Counted from the stretch's first letter, positions 1-9,988 are shown. The stretch is DNA of 64,000 nucleotides from Allium sativum (GCA_030737875.1 CM060922.1:760937603-761001602), one strand, 5' to 3'. Numbers and translations: made by a program. Notes: generated from the letters alone by a model not told the origin.

Positions 1-258
1 TGAGACGAAGCCACTAGCAACTCTAAACACTCCCAAATGATAAGCTCCAATGAAAACCCAAGCAAAAGATCCTTGCTTTGATGAAGAAAGATTGAACTTT
101 GGCCTTAAATCAAGCTTAGAAACTCTCAAACAAGCTTAGGAACTCTTATATGAATGAAGATGGAGGCTATGACAAGAGGGTGGAGGCCATGATTAAACAT
201 TTTGGCATAGTTTAGTTATAGGATTGATTTATGATGATTTAGGCTAGGTATTAGGGTC

Positions 259-266
259 TTTTTATA
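259..266 (-). promoter_or_regulatory. TATA box of the left-edge LTR
   Basis: Plus-strand tttttata reads TATAAAAA on the minus strand, about 485 bases into the LTR and about 220 bases downstream of the E2F-type palindrome. That is the same order and nearly the same spacing as in the LTRs at 18121, 24024 and 51686. It is the probable core promoter of the minus-strand retrotransposon. Confidence 0.6.
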
Positions 267-379
267 GATGATTAGGTTAATTTAGACCATAGGATTAACC
301 CTAATTCAGATCTGGGCCATCAATTCACGTCACTAGCCTCCAAAACAGGTCCAAACAGCCAAAATAGGTGCACCAGGCC

Positions 380-501
380 GACCTGGCCGACCAGGGAGGT
401 CGACCCCCAGGTCGACTCTAGTGTCGACCTGGTTGGGGGGGAGGTCGACCCTAGTGTCGACCCCCCTATCGACCTGTCTGGGCGGGAATTTTCCCGCCCA
501 G
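380..501 (-). promoter_or_regulatory. GTCGAC motif array plus E2F-type palindrome (U3)
   Basis: Positions 478-501 form an inverted repeat (arms CTGGGCGGGAA and TTCCCGCCCAG, two-base centre) containing TTTTCCCGCC, the plant E2F consensus. Next to it, 380-475 carries seven or more GGTCGACC/GTCGAC/GCCGACC motifs. The arrangement recurs at 18369-18500, 24272-24390 and 51932-52055. E2F binding is inferred from the known consensus (TTTCCCGC/TTTGGCGC); there is no binding evidence here. Confidence 0.5.
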
Positions 502-749
502 TCTGTTTTGGCTGAATTTGAATTCTAAATTCAAATTTGAACTGTTTTTGAACTTGAAATTTTCTGAAAACTTTGACGGGCCATAACTTGGTCATTCGGA
601 CTCCGATTTTCGAAAACTCGGACTCTATTTCGCGTATTTTTCCGAAACGAACGCAATGGCATAGCCCGTTTCCCTTGATTCAGATTTTAACATTTAATTC
701 TGCCTTGATTTATGTTATAACATGTTATTCAAAAATACGGGTTGTTACA

Positions 750-2598
750 TGCAATGCTTTAACAATGGTATAACATACATACACACAAAGTACACCACAT
801 CATTCAAACTCCAGAATAAACACCATGAATGAAGATGAAGGCAGTGCTAATGACAACGGTGATGATTCTTCAAACAACAGTGTGATGCAGGATGATAACA
901 GTGACCATGAAAACATTCAATCAAAAGAAAACAGGGAAGAAGCTCAAACTCAAAATCAACATCATATGATGACAAGGGAAAAAAGTGGTATATTCAAACC
1001 AAAAATCTTTTGTATTGAATCTAATGAGACTAAACCATCCACTTATCAAGAAGCCAAGTTGAATGATAGGTGGATATCAGCCATGAATGAAGAGTTAGAT
1101 GCTTTAAATAAAAAACAAACTTGGTGACTTGTTCAACCACCCAAAAAAAAAATTATTGGGTGTAGATGGACATATAGAATTAAAAGACAGACCGATGGTA
1201 CAATTTCTAAATACAAGGCTAGGCTGGTGGCAAAAGGATATTCACAACAGTGGGGAATTGATTTCAGTGAAACATTCTCATCAGTTGTGAAACCTACAAC
1301 AATCAGAATTATATTGACAATAGCCTTGCACAAAAATTGGACCATCAAACAACTTGATGTTAATAATGCTTTTTTGAATGGTGAATTGCAGGAGGAAGTT
1401 TATATGGATCTACCACCAGGGCTTAAAGAAAAGACAAATGGAAAGATGGTGTGCAAACAAAACAAGGCTATTTATGGGTTGAAACAGGCACCACGTGTCT
1501 GGATTACTAAGCTAAAGACAACACTGTCAAAGTTTGGATACAATCCTACAAGATTAGACAATTCTCTATTCACAAAATTCACTGATGATACAGTCACCTA
1601 TGTGTTGATCTATGTGGATGATTTCATAATTACAGGCAACCGTGAATCTGAAATCAAAACTATTACCAACCAATTAAATAGTGAATTTTCAGTCAAGGAC
1701 TTGGGTGAACTATCCTACTTTCTAGGAATTGAAGTCGGCAGAAACAATAACAATGAACTTCAATTGAGTCAAAAGAAATACATTGCAGAAATTCTAACAA
1801 GGTCAAACATGGACAAGGCTAACCCTCTGCCTACACCAATGATAACTAGTGCTCACTTAAGTAAGGAAAAAGGTGAACCCACATGCAATGAAATATTGTA
1901 CAGAAGTATCATTGGAGCTATATAATATGTAACAATAACCAGGCCAGACATATTATATAGTGTCAACAAAGCAAGCCAATTCATGCAAAGACCTCTTAGT
2001 GACCATTGGAAGGCAGTAATTAAAAAGGATTTTAAGGTACTTAAGAGGCACAATCAATTAAGGATTAATTTTGAGGACATGCAACAATTTAAACATTAAT
2101 GCCTATGCAGATGCTGAATGGGCAAATGACTATGATGACAAAAAATCTACAAGTGGATACTGTATATTTTTAGGCAAGAATCATATATCTTGGTGTGCAA
2201 AGAAATAAAATATCGTTTCAAGGTCAAGTACAGGAGCAGAATATCGCAGTATTGCAAGTGCTACAGCATAAATCATATGGATTCAATCACTCTTAAATGA
2301 ACTAAATGTTAACTCAAGTGCTAATGCAATAGTATGGTGTGATAACATGAGTGCTATAGCATTAACAGCTAATCATGTTCTGCACTCTAGAACTAAGCAC
2401 CTAAAGCTAGATATTTACTTTGTAAGAGAATTAGTTCAAAAAGGGAAGCTTCAGGTTAGTCACGTACCATCCACTTACCAAACAACAGACATTCTGACTA
2501 AACCATTGTCAAGACATAGATTTGGGACACTGAGAGACAAGTTATGCGTAGCAGAAATCACAAACGTCAAACCACAAAGAAGCGGAAGCAGAGAATAA
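750..2598 (+). pseudogene. Copia pol fragment (integrase tail, RT, RNase H), copy 1
   Basis: Part of a copia polyprotein. Readable blocks are an acidic linker (825-1000), the RT start (W-x-x-A-M-N-E-E-L-D-A-L near 1075), YKARLVAKG near 1211, the [18 protein letters not shown] block near 1352, the catalytic YVDD (about 1612), SYFLGIEV (about 1715), and RNase H-type blocks ending in the LTKPL motif near 2490. Breaks: TGA at 1125-1127, TAA at 1923-1925, TAA at 2206-2208 and others, and a TAA at 2596-2598 where copy 2 reads on for about 75 lysine-rich codons. The first three stops are shared with copy 2, so the gene was dead before the copies arose. It cannot encode a working enzyme. No start codon is real here because the fragment enters mid-gene. 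Confidence 0.88.
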
Positions 2599-3096
2599 AC
2601 CTTAGCTGACAAATCTTGCAAATCCACAAGTATTAACTTTGATTTAGTCACAAAGCCTCAAACTTCAACTATATCTCAAAGAAACTTCGATCAATCCATC
2701 AACAAAGTCAAATCTGAAGCCAAGCAAGGTAAACCAACTGCAGAAAACAAAGCAGAGAAAGCTCAAACCCAAATCAAAGCCAAAACTTGGAAGAGAAGAC
2801 ATAAAGAGGGAGAGGATGATGTCGGAGTTGAAGAAAATTGTTGAGGAAGACGATTTGGGAATTTTTATCACGACGGACATTTTCTATCGCAAACCCTAGA
2901 TCGAATCATACAGTTTGAGGGGGGTTATGAAGAGTAATACAGTAACACATGTATATACTCTTTACATCCCATTCATTTCATAAGTTGGCTTAGCCGGTAA
3001 GTTTTGTTTTTACACTCAGCCCATTCGGCAAGTACTACTATAAATATGTACATATATTGTTTGTAAACTATTGAATCAATATTCAAAAACATTTCT
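750..3096 (+). mobile_element. Ty1/copia retrotransposon remnant, copy 1
   Basis: The right half of a copia element: integrase C-terminal tail, RT, RNase H, a polypurine tract (2914-2924, TTTGAGGGGGG) and a short 3' LTR from about 2925 to 3096. The 5' half is missing because a gypsy LTR sits at 749. From 750 to 3435 the DNA is close to that at 10224-12926 (few mismatches per 100 bases), including the flanking CACTA sequence and shared nonsense codons. Copy 1 lacks 13 bases present at the LTR end of copy 2 (near 12575-12589). LTR termini do not show clean TG...CA, so the right boundary is approximate. Confidence 0.85.
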
Positions 3097-3100
3097 GGCC

Positions 3101-3210
3101 AATCCATGCATATTAACATCCAACCCATATTTTTAAAGAACAAACTGAGCACATGAATCCACGCATATTAACATCCAACCCATATTTTTAAAGAACAAAT
3201 TGAGAACATG
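3101..3210. repeat. 55-bp direct repeat, two copies, at the copia/CACTA junction
   Basis: A 55-base unit beginning AATCCA(T/C)GCATATTAAC starts at 3101 and again at 3156, almost identical. The same pair exists at 12592 and 12647. It lies just beyond the copia LTR and before the CACTA transposase 3' side. Origin is unclear: an old tandem duplication within the CACTA element is the simplest reading. Confidence 0.7.
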
Positions 3211-3277
3211 TTGTTGCTTGGTTAAACAAAGCAAATTGCAATAGATACAAAAAGAAGAATCCAGCCAAGTGACCTAA

Positions 3278-4288
3278 TTAAGCGACCTTAGTAATTGTCA
3301 CATCAGCATGAAGTAAAGTCTTAGAAGGCGACTGATCATAATTCATGGCATGGTCCATTTGATTAATTAACTTAGAATAGATAGCAGACGTATTATCCTT
3401 GTAACTTTTATTTTTATTTTTTCCAATAAAGTATTTTGCTTTATCATAATCCAGCCAAGTGACCTCCCCTAACACTGTTTTTTTAGTTTTGTACCTTGTG
3501 TTATGGCACACAGGACATTCTTTCGCATTAACATTTTCTTTCCAAAATAATATACAATCATTGACACAAGCATGTATATGCTTCACCTCCATTCCCAAAT
3601 CCTTTATTATTTTCTTCATCGTGGGATACTTGTCAGGTAAATTATTTTCTTTTGGAAGCCAACATTTTAATCGCTTCAACAACTCAGTCACACTATTTCC
3701 CGACCAGTTAAATTCTTTTTTAAGGTTATGAAGCTCAACAATTACACATAACGTTGTAATCTCCTCTTCGCAAGAAGAATAAAGTTTTTCATTTGCTTTC
3801 TCTGCGTATTTTTTGTGCTTCTCTCCAAAGTAAGTATGATAATCGTCTGTATTTGTCTGTTGAACTTCCTCTTCACCGCTAGCTTGTGGCATATTATGCA
3901 CTCCAAAATCATCGTCTATGACATTTCTAAGAGCCCCCTCTGCAAATTGGTCGGACTGAATTTGATCTTGATCTTGGATATGAGGATCTAAAATAATATT
4001 TTTTGTATGATTCATCCCCGAGTTATTGTTGCTCATCTCTCCATGGAAAAACCACCTATTATATGTTCTAATCATACCATGAATGATTAAGTGTTTCTCA
4101 ACGTTTTCCAGTGAGAGCTTTTTAGAGTTCTTGCACTTAATACAAGGGCAGGTGCAAATTTCAACATCGCGAGATGAGTGATTCTTCACAAAACTAATGA
4201 AGTCTCGAACGCCTTGCTTGTATTCTTCAGTATTTCTATATGGACTTTTAATCCACTCTCTTGAACTTGAGTTAGACATAAATTTCAA
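3278..4288 (-). CDS. CACTA TNP2-type transposase, N-terminal part (truncated)
   Basis: 336 codons. Residues about 12-85 match the plant transposase-associated domain: WI..PYR..EEY..GV.DFI, then CPC.KC, then V..HLI.HGM...Y.RW.FHGE. Residues about 160-275 match the start of the TNP2 family: LKKEFNWSG, LLKRLKCWLP..N.LP, a KK.I..LGMEVKHIHAC motif, ND CILFW, and CPVC...RYK. TNP2 proteins are commonly 700 or more residues, with the DDE catalytic core after this point; here the last 60 residues do not resemble it and the frame ends at 3278, close to the copia junction. Seen: intact N-terminal reading frame. Inferred: DNA-binding part of an inactive or exon-split transposase. The ATG at 4288 fits the domain start. 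It could be exon 1 of a longer gene whose later exons lie left of the copia insertion. Confidence 0.85.
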   Translation of the reverse strand: MKFMSNSSSREWIKSPYRNTEEYKQGVRDFISFVKNHSSRDVEICTCPCIKCKNSKKLSLENVEKHLIIHGMIRTYNRWFFHGEMSNNNSGMNHTKNIILDPHIQDQDQIQSDQFAEGALRNVIDDDFGVHNMPQASGEEEVQQTNTDDYHTYFGEKHKKYAEKANEKLYSSCEEEITTLCVIVELHNLKKEFNWSGNSVTELLKRLKCWLPKENNLPDKYPTMKKIIKDLGMEVKHIHACVNDCILFWKENVNAKECPVCHNTRYKTKKTVLGEVTWLDYDKAKYFIGKNKNKSYKDNTSAIYSKLINQMDHAMNYDQSPSKTLLHADVTITKVA

Positions 4289-4339
4289 AATTTACCTTTT
4301 GGACCTGTCAAAGAAAAATATATAATAAATACTTTAATT

Positions 4340-4690
4340 TGAGCTATACATAAATGCATAAAAAACTGCACTGTTTTTTTAGAAAAACTGCAATGCACTT
4401 GTTTTTTTTTTTTAAAAAAAACTTCATATATATTTATAAAAAAAACTGCATTTGTTCAAAAACAAACACTGCACTTGTTCAAAAAAAATCTGCAGTTGTT
4501 CAAAACACAAAAAAACTACATATGTTAAAAAAACAGCATTTGTTTAAAAACTGCACTATCTAAAAAAAAAAAAACTGCAATCCGCCTGTTTTAAAAAAAA
4601 CTGCACTTAGTTTTACTAAAAAAATTGCATTTCTCAAAAAAAAATCAAGCAATTTCTCAAAAAAAAAAAAAAACAGCAATCATTAAACAT
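4340..4690. repeat. A-rich degenerate repeat built on an ACTGCA-TTGTTC word
   Basis: About a dozen degenerate units of the form AAAAACTGCA(C/T)TTGTTC with long A runs, for example near 4360, 4448, 4470, 4492, 4534, 4575 and 4603. The array lies just upstream (minus-strand sense) of the transposase ATG, so it would fall in the promoter or leader of that gene. No coding potential is seen; the low-complexity open frame on the plus strand is a by-product. Confidence 0.6.
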
Positions 4691-6302
4691 CATATGCTAA
4701 CTGATTGCTAACATAAAATACCGTACAGTAAAAACATTAACTGGTTAATTGCAATATGACATACTAACATGCAACTTCATCCCTGCATAAATACTTAAGT
4801 TGTATTGCTGTATAGCGTTTACATTTGTAAACATAGGGATTAAATGATTTAACTGTAGCGTTCGGTCGGAATGCATCTAAAATCACCTGCTATACTTATT
4901 TCTAGGCTGTAGTGGGAAAATAGTCACTACAAAAATTCACATATACATTAGTTCATATTTTATAAGGACCGAAGCTAAATCAGATTACAAAACAAAGCAA
5001 TAAAAGACAACCTAGATTTTTATAGTTTGCAAACCAAATGATTTTTTTAATATCGTTTAAACAATGTAATAAAGCAGGTTATTTAATGTACGAAGGTGCC
5101 AGGATAACATCCAAACAAATAAAACAAAAAAACAAAACTGCAGTTGCCGAATATTATGAAAATATGTGAGGGAATCTAAAACATTATATAATTTAACTTA
5201 TAATTATTTTTGCAATGACTATTGTGGAAGAAAATGGAAATATGTGAGAGAGAATCAATACATCATATAATTTGTTAAAAATCATCATCAGAAAAACCAG
5301 CTATATCTTGTAATGAATATTTGATAAATTCTCAAACTATTTTTCTATGACATTAAACTATTTTCAGATGAGTATAATCATTGTTTAATCCAGTACCGTT
5401 TAAGTTTTGACTAACAGGAAGAACTAAAATAAAAAAGAATTCACCATATTTTTAGCTAACCTGCACCATATAAAGCCATATTTCATACGTTGTCGCTCAT
5501 CCTTAGCATTTGCAATTCTAGAGAAAATAAGAAACTGAGAATCACTGGGCATGATAGGTATCTTACATTGGTTAATTTGGTTTGAAATCAACAATGCTAA
5601 TCTTGGTTTGAAATCAGCATCTTTAATGAAAGAACCATCTTATGTGGAAACTAATCAAGTGCATTCATTGAAAACCAATGTTGAATGGCTTATCTTGATT
5701 TCTAATAGAAATATCTAATTTGATTCAAGTATCACTCTCAATCAGGTTTTATGTGTTCTTCCATTTGGTTTAAGCTTTTGATGTTAATACAATTACCATA
5801 GCCTTAAATTATTGTGTCATTTTTATCCTGATCATTTTTGTCGTGCAGGACCAGGCTTAGTGAAGGATGATTACTTTAAGGGAACAAGGTGGTGTCTGTT
5901 ACATGTCCACCGTCCAAGCACCAATCTATGTTTATGTTTTTATTGGTTTGATTAATGTGCCCACGGGTTCAGTGAAATGCTCATGCGCCCTACCTAGAGC
6001 ACTCTTTTTTGATTTTCCAAATTTATAAAAATCTTCTCATTTTCTTAAGGGAAAAAAATAGCATCACAAGAACACATTAAGGTTCCTTTTTACATCACAA
6101 GACACATTAAGGTTCAGTGAAATGTCCAATAGAGTTAGACTAGCATCCATTATACATGCATGGATTAAGAACAGACAAGAACACATTAAGGTTCCTTTTT
6201 ATTTTGGCACCCTTCTTCTTCTTCTAATCGTATAAATAAAAGAAAAATAGCATCACAAGTTAGTGTTCTAATTTGTAAGTTAAATTGGAAAGAAAAACAG
6301 CA
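4691..6302. other. CACTA interior with no recognised gene
   Basis: AT-rich DNA with stops in every frame. There are short direct repeats of an ACACATTAAGGTTC phrase near 6071, 6105 and 6183, and near-repeats of a TTGGTTTGAAATCA phrase near 5577-5615. A possible plus-strand splice acceptor precedes a short open stretch near 5848, but I recognise no protein in it. This may be further captured host DNA. Confidence 0.4.
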
Positions 6303-6322
6303 TCACAAGTTTTGAATTTGCT

Positions 6323-6442
6323 GTGCAACAGCAGCTTCTAGCTGATGTGCAACAGCAGCTTCTAGCTGTTGTGGCACAGCAGCTTGACGCTGCTGTTGTA
6401 CAGCAGCTACAAGCTGCTGTTGCACAGCAGCTTCAAGCTGCT
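6323..6442. repeat. 24-bp minisatellite, five units, each with a CAGCAGCTT/AAGCTGCTG core
   Basis: Five consecutive 24-base units starting at 6323, 6347, 6371, 6395 and 6419. Each contains CAGCAGCT, and the later ones add an inverted AGCTGCTG, so single units can fold (ACAGCAGCTT-C-AAGCTGCTGT near 6424-6444). Both strands stay open across the array because the period is a multiple of three; the plus-strand frame gives an eight-residue repeat rich in Q, L, A and V, and the minus strand gives a similar one. I take it as a repeat rather than a gene. Confidence 0.75.
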
Positions 6443-7104
6443 GTGCAAACAACAGCTTGTAGAGTTGTTGCCATGAAATAATGTTCAATAGTGTTCAGAA
6501 TTTATCTCCATACGAAGGCTAATTTTTATCATAAGGGGGTTAGCCATGAAACTGAATTTGAATATCGAATCCGAAATGGACAAGAAATACATGGACAATC
6601 CAGAGAGATCACGGACCTGAGTTTAGATATTGGTTAAGGCTTTGACTTCGGACATTGGTTACGTATTTATCCCTGGCTTTGGTTATAAGCTTTCGTTATT
6701 ACTCTATTATCAACTGAGCTTTATTTAACGATTTGGTGATTTGTAATCCGGTTGTCTTTCATTTGTGTGAAGAGGATGTGGCTGTGGCACTATAGGTAGC
6801 ATTATTTACAGTGAATCTCTATGTTTACAGATCAAATGTATGACGGTTTATATCAAGTTGTATTCCTCCACTCTGTTTCTCCGCAGCTTACACAGTTCTC
6901 AATTTGCACAACATATTTAGTGTAGTTAACCCATTTAAGTTTACAAAGGAATAATTTAGCAATAGTTGCTGCAGTGCAAGGAGAAAACAATTAAATGCTT
7001 AAATAAATACAGTAACTCTAAATTTGAACCAAGGAATTTTCTGTTTAAATCAAAGTATATACAACTCCACAGATCATAAAAGCAAAATAAGCAAATGTGC
7101 AAAC
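6443..7104. other. CACTA interior, unassigned; probable intron sequence flanking the captured exon
   Basis: No recognised protein. On the minus strand this follows the P0-like exon, and its first bases (GTTTGCAC from 7104 down) look like a splice donor, so the adjacent part is probably intron DNA carried along with the exon. A minus-strand TTGCACTGCAG acceptor-like site occurs near 6970, but the sequence after it does not match the next P0 exon. Confidence 0.35.
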
Positions 7105-7173
7105 CTTGTATTTAGCAACTTCGTCGCTGACTTCCTTCAAATCTCCCTTTATGAAAATCAGACCAACGTTTCC
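7105..7173 (-). pseudogene. RPP0: Captured exon of ribosomal protein P0 (60S acidic stalk protein)
   Basis: The minus-strand 69 bases give 23 residues with the sub-motifs [15 protein letters not shown] and EVAKYK, the signature of plant RPP0 (established family knowledge: P0 forms the base of the 60S stalk and binds P1/P2). The block is bounded by AG at 7174-7175 (acceptor TGTGTAG on the minus strand) and a GT donor at 7103-7104, so exon edges are preserved. No other P0 exon is visible. A partial second copy of the exon start (GNVGLIF) lies at about 7218-7240. It sits in the same orientation as the transposase inside a CACTA element, which fits gene-fragment capture. It is not a functional gene. 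Confidence 0.78.
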
Positions 7174-7213
7174 CTACACAAAAAACATCCAATCATCAAT
7201 ACGCACAAAACTC

Positions 7214-7330
7214 TGTAGGTGAAAATCAAACCAACGTTTCCCAAAATCGAATCCGAATGCGAGTTGTACCCTGAGGCCTCCCCTGAAATCCGATTAGAGA
7301 GGAACCTTCATCCTCGCCATGCTAAGATTT
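7214..7330 (-). other. Partial duplicate of the P0 exon start plus GC-rich leader-like DNA
   Basis: On the minus strand, about 7240-7218 repeats the first codons of the captured exon (GNVGLIF), then diverges. Upstream (7250-7322) is GC-richer DNA with an ATG at 7322 followed by a stop within a few codons. It looks like rearranged 5' gene or leader DNA joined during capture. I cannot tie the GC-rich part to a known protein. Confidence 0.4.
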
Positions 7331-7497
7331 TTTTTCTTCTTTTTTCCTCTGAGAATCGATCGATAACGATTTAGGCTAAGGGAATCAGGCGGCCGAAAAG
7401 AAAGAAAGCGTTGGACAAAGTTACGTGGTAAGGGAATTAGGGTTAGGCTGGTTGGTTTACCTTTTTAACCCCAGAATCGAGCCTTAACAACCCAAAT

Positions 7498-7645
7498 AAG
7501 TGTTGCCAATAATAAAATTATTATTATGTATATTTGGCAACACTTTTTAATTATAGCAACGCATACTCTTGTTACCACCTTCCAACGCAAATAATTGTTG
7601 CCAATTGAAAAAAAAGGGTTGCCAATTGGCTATTATGGTGTAGTG
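7498..7645 (-). repeat. CACTA 5' terminal inverted repeat and subterminal repeats
   Basis: The terminal motif is at 7616-7645 (minus-strand CACTACACC at the end). Inside it are TTGCCAA/TTGGCAA words at about 7502, 7532, 7596 and 7618 and AGCAAC(G/A)C words at about 7536-7562, in both orientations. In CACTA elements such words bind the TNPA-type accessory protein; that role is inferred. The flanking three bases GTT (7646-7648) are the candidate target duplication, but the partner end is outside the window. Confidence 0.8.
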
Positions 7646-7680
7646 GTTTTGGGTGGAATACGACCATTAATGATCCTTTG

Positions 7681-7894
7681 ACATGAGGTTAGACTCAGTT
7701 TGTGGTGTAAATTTGCCCGGAACCGCCCGGCAAATCCAGTAGCCACAAATCGTCAGTCTAATGTGAGAGGTCGAAGGTCGAATTGTAGGCATAACGATTT
7801 ATGACACGAGGTTAGACTCAGTTTGTGGTGTAAATCTGCCCGGAACCGCCCGACAAATCCACTGGCCACAAAGTGCACGGTCTAATGTGAGAGG
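7681..7894 (+). other. Paired stem-loop units (two copies) in an LTR leader
   Basis: Unit 1 (7681-7772) pairs TTAGACT with AGTCTAA and TTTGTGG with CCACAAA. Unit 2 (7803-7894) pairs TTAGAC with GTCTAA and TTTGTGG with CCACAAA. Between the arms is a GCCCGGAACC...CCGG core. The same pair of units occurs in three other LTRs of this window with different but still complementary arm sequences. Confidence 0.7.
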
Positions 7895-8019
7895 TCATAT
7901 TTCGTTCATCATAATGAATGAATTAAGGAATACTAACCATAATAAGACATGGGTATGGTTAGAGGGTTAGGTGGGATGACACTGAAATTTGACATGTAAA
8001 TAGGGTCCTAACCGGTATG

Positions 8020-8650
8020 AGTTAAGAACACGTAAAACTTATAAGTGTGAACTTTACCAATTTGACATGACATATAGGTGGGTTAAGTCAACATGAACCG
8101 ATAAACGACACTTGGTAGGGTTAAGTCATGAATCGCTAGAAAATACTTAACCATTATAGCATGTTAATTAGACAAGTGGATAAAGTTAAGTAAAGTGAGA
8201 ACACCTAACTAATACAACGGGTTAATTAGACAAGTGGTTGCAGTTAAGTAATAAAACTTAACCAACATAACATGACAAGAAAGTGGGTTAGGTTAACTTG
8301 AATAGGTTGATAACACTTAACCGTTATAACATGACTAGCGAATGGGTTGGTTTAACTTGAATGGGTTGATAACACCCAACCGTTACAACCTGATGTGTGG
8401 TAGGGTTAAGTAAATACACGAGAGTAACACTTAACCGTTATAATATGGCTAGTGGATGGGGTTGAGTTAACATACACTTAACCAATCTAACGTGAGGTGT
8501 GGTAAGGGTTAAGTTAACACAAGGAAGAACGCTTAACCAATGTAACAAGACATGCGGTAGGGTTAAGTAACACAAGAAAGAACACTTAACCAAGGTAACA
8601 TGATGGGGGTGGGGTTAAGTTAACTTGAATGGATAACACTTAACCAACCT
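8020..8650. repeat. Degenerate ~60-bp tandem repeat with GGGTTAAGT / ACTTAACC words
   Basis: Eight or more degenerate units containing GGTTAAGT(T)AAC, then AACACTTAACC, then a (T)AACATGA(C/T) phrase, for example near 8100, 8205, 8290, 8345, 8403, 8460, 8510, 8560 and 8615. Each unit has GGTTAAGT and its complement ACTTAACC, so units can pair with each other. The LTR at 51686 has two or three such units near 53610-53705. Confidence 0.65.
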
Positions 8651-9988
8651 GTGGGGTATACGAATAGACCCTAGGAAAACCCAAGTAGCGGGACCCGTTT
8701 CAGTAGTAACCCACATTAGGTATCAACGGTACCCTGAGCTAGGCAGGGTGGGGCACGATTACTGGGCTGATTGTAAGCGGTCAAAATGGCGGCGGGAGAT
8801 GCAGCAGTGCAGGTTCCGACGGACTGCGGGCGTGCACGTATTCCAGAGTGGAAAATTTAGCCACTGGGCATCAGTAGGTATAAAACTGTGCATCAAAAAT
8901 GGTGTTGGGGTTGTCATCCTAGGGATTGATACACCCTAGGGTGGGACCTGCACAGGTATTTACAAGTAGGGGGCCGCAAGAACTAGGTCGAGTAGGAGCC
9001 GATCGATTAGGGTAGTAAGGATACATCTAACACATTCATGGAAATTGGGCTGGCTGAGGTGAAACCCTCATATTAGATGTAGTCGTGAAGGCTACCACAA
9101 CTACGGGGTTGGGATAACCTTAGTATATAACACATGTTAAACATTGTAAGTAAGAGCCGATCAAATAGGTACGGTGGGGACACGAAACTGTCAATATGAG
9201 GTAGGACCATCATCGTAGGATATGTACCTGTAAAACTATCATGTGGGTTATGGGGGATCACTTATCTTGTAATTATAACTAAGTAAACTAATTGGAACGC
9301 TAGTTAGGTGGTGCAGAGAATATAGGAAATCGAGGAAAATAGTGAAATGGTGAAGCTTAGAAATCTTGCGATGTTATACTTTATAGAAACCTTGCGATGT
9401 GATACTTGGTAGGAACCTTGTGATGATACTCTTGATAGGAAGCATGGGATGTTATACTTGATTCATCGTGCCTGTAGCTTAACTTGTCATCATGCTTATG
9501 TTTACTTTCATTTTATTCATGCCATATTATCTTCACTTGTTTTTATGCTGAAAGTCACTAGGACTTACTCAGTATTTATGACTGACCCGGTTTGTTCGCC
9601 TCTTTTTCTTCCGTCCCCCCCCCCCGGATCGCAGGGTGGGAATACAGCTTAGTTCGAATCTTTCCAAGCCCCAAGGCTCTTTCATGTACAGCTTGGATTC
9701 TCTTGGTTATGGCTTGCTTTGCTTTATTGGGGAATACTGCAGTTTATTTTTATGCTTCTTTGTTTTTGAGCAAGACAGATATTTTAGCTATGTAATCGAG
9801 TATTGGAAGTTGACGGGCTTTTATTGTAAACAATTATATTTAATAAATGATTTGAAGTACTTCTACTTTACTTTCTGTTGTTTTTATATATGTCTGTCTT
9901 GTAATATTTCTGTTCCAGTACCCATAATGCTCCATTGAAGTTAAGGCATTCCCTTTGTGAGTGACCTTAACGGATGTGGGGTGTTACA

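Larger units (their letters stand above)
1..749 (-). mobile_element. Gypsy (family A/C) LTR, 5' part, minus strand, runs off the left edge
   Basis: Read on the minus strand this begins TGTAACAACCCG at 749 and follows the LTR starts at 18121 and 51686: the same phrase with GCCATTGCGTTCGT, a GAGTCCGAGTTT block, a GGCGGGAA/TTCCCGCC palindrome, a GTCGAC-rich stretch and a TATAAAAA box (259-266). The terminal TGTTACA at 743-749 abuts copia coding DNA that is continuous in the second copia copy (10224 onward), so this is an insertion into copia copy 1. The next five bases (TGCAA, 750-754) are the expected target duplication; its partner lies left of the window. Seen: LTR start and orientation. Inferred: a full element or solo LTR continues to the left. 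Confidence 0.85.
3097..7645 (-). mobile_element. CACTA (En/Spm) DNA transposon, minus strand, 5' end at 7645
   Basis: Three signals agree. The right terminus, read on the minus strand, starts CACTACACCATAATAGCC at 7645. The next 130 bases hold repeated TTGCCAA, GCAACAC and AGCAACGC words typical of CACTA subterminal regions. A TNP2-type transposase N-terminus is encoded on the minus strand at 3278-4288. The element interrupts a gypsy LTR that resumes at 7646. Its other terminus is not in the window; copia copy 1 and the left-edge gypsy LTR occupy that side. The interior carries a captured ribosomal-protein exon (7105-7173) and a 24-bp minisatellite (6323-6442). Confidence 0.85.
7646..9988 (+). 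mobile_element. Gypsy (family A/C) LTR, 3' part, interrupted by the CACTA element
   Basis: The order of landmarks matches the LTR at 51686-54700: paired stem-loop units (7681-7772, 7803-7894), a block of GGGTTAAGTTAAC-type repeats, the GGCACGATTACTGGGCTGATTGTAAGCGG phrase near 8751, a poly(C) tract (9607-9621), and the terminal block GTTAAGGCATTCCCTTTGTGAGTGACC ending TGTTACA at 9982-9988. Then copia coding DNA resumes. The LTR start with its promoter is missing; the CACTA terminus lies exactly at the break. So the LTR was inserted in copia copy 2 and the CACTA element later entered the LTR. Whether it is a solo LTR or part of a full element cannot be told. Confidence 0.85.

Noticed and set aside
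3260..3470. Repeated phrase ATCCAGCCAAGTGACCT at 3261 and 3453 as a possible insertion duplication
   Set aside because: Both copies are about 190 bases apart within or next to the transposase frame and do not border a terminal repeat; likely a small local duplication.
8748..8939. Open frame in the conserved LTR block with GGCACGATTACTGGGC
   Set aside because: The block is conserved at DNA level between LTRs, but the frame is interrupted in the copies near 17400, 20590 and 53790.
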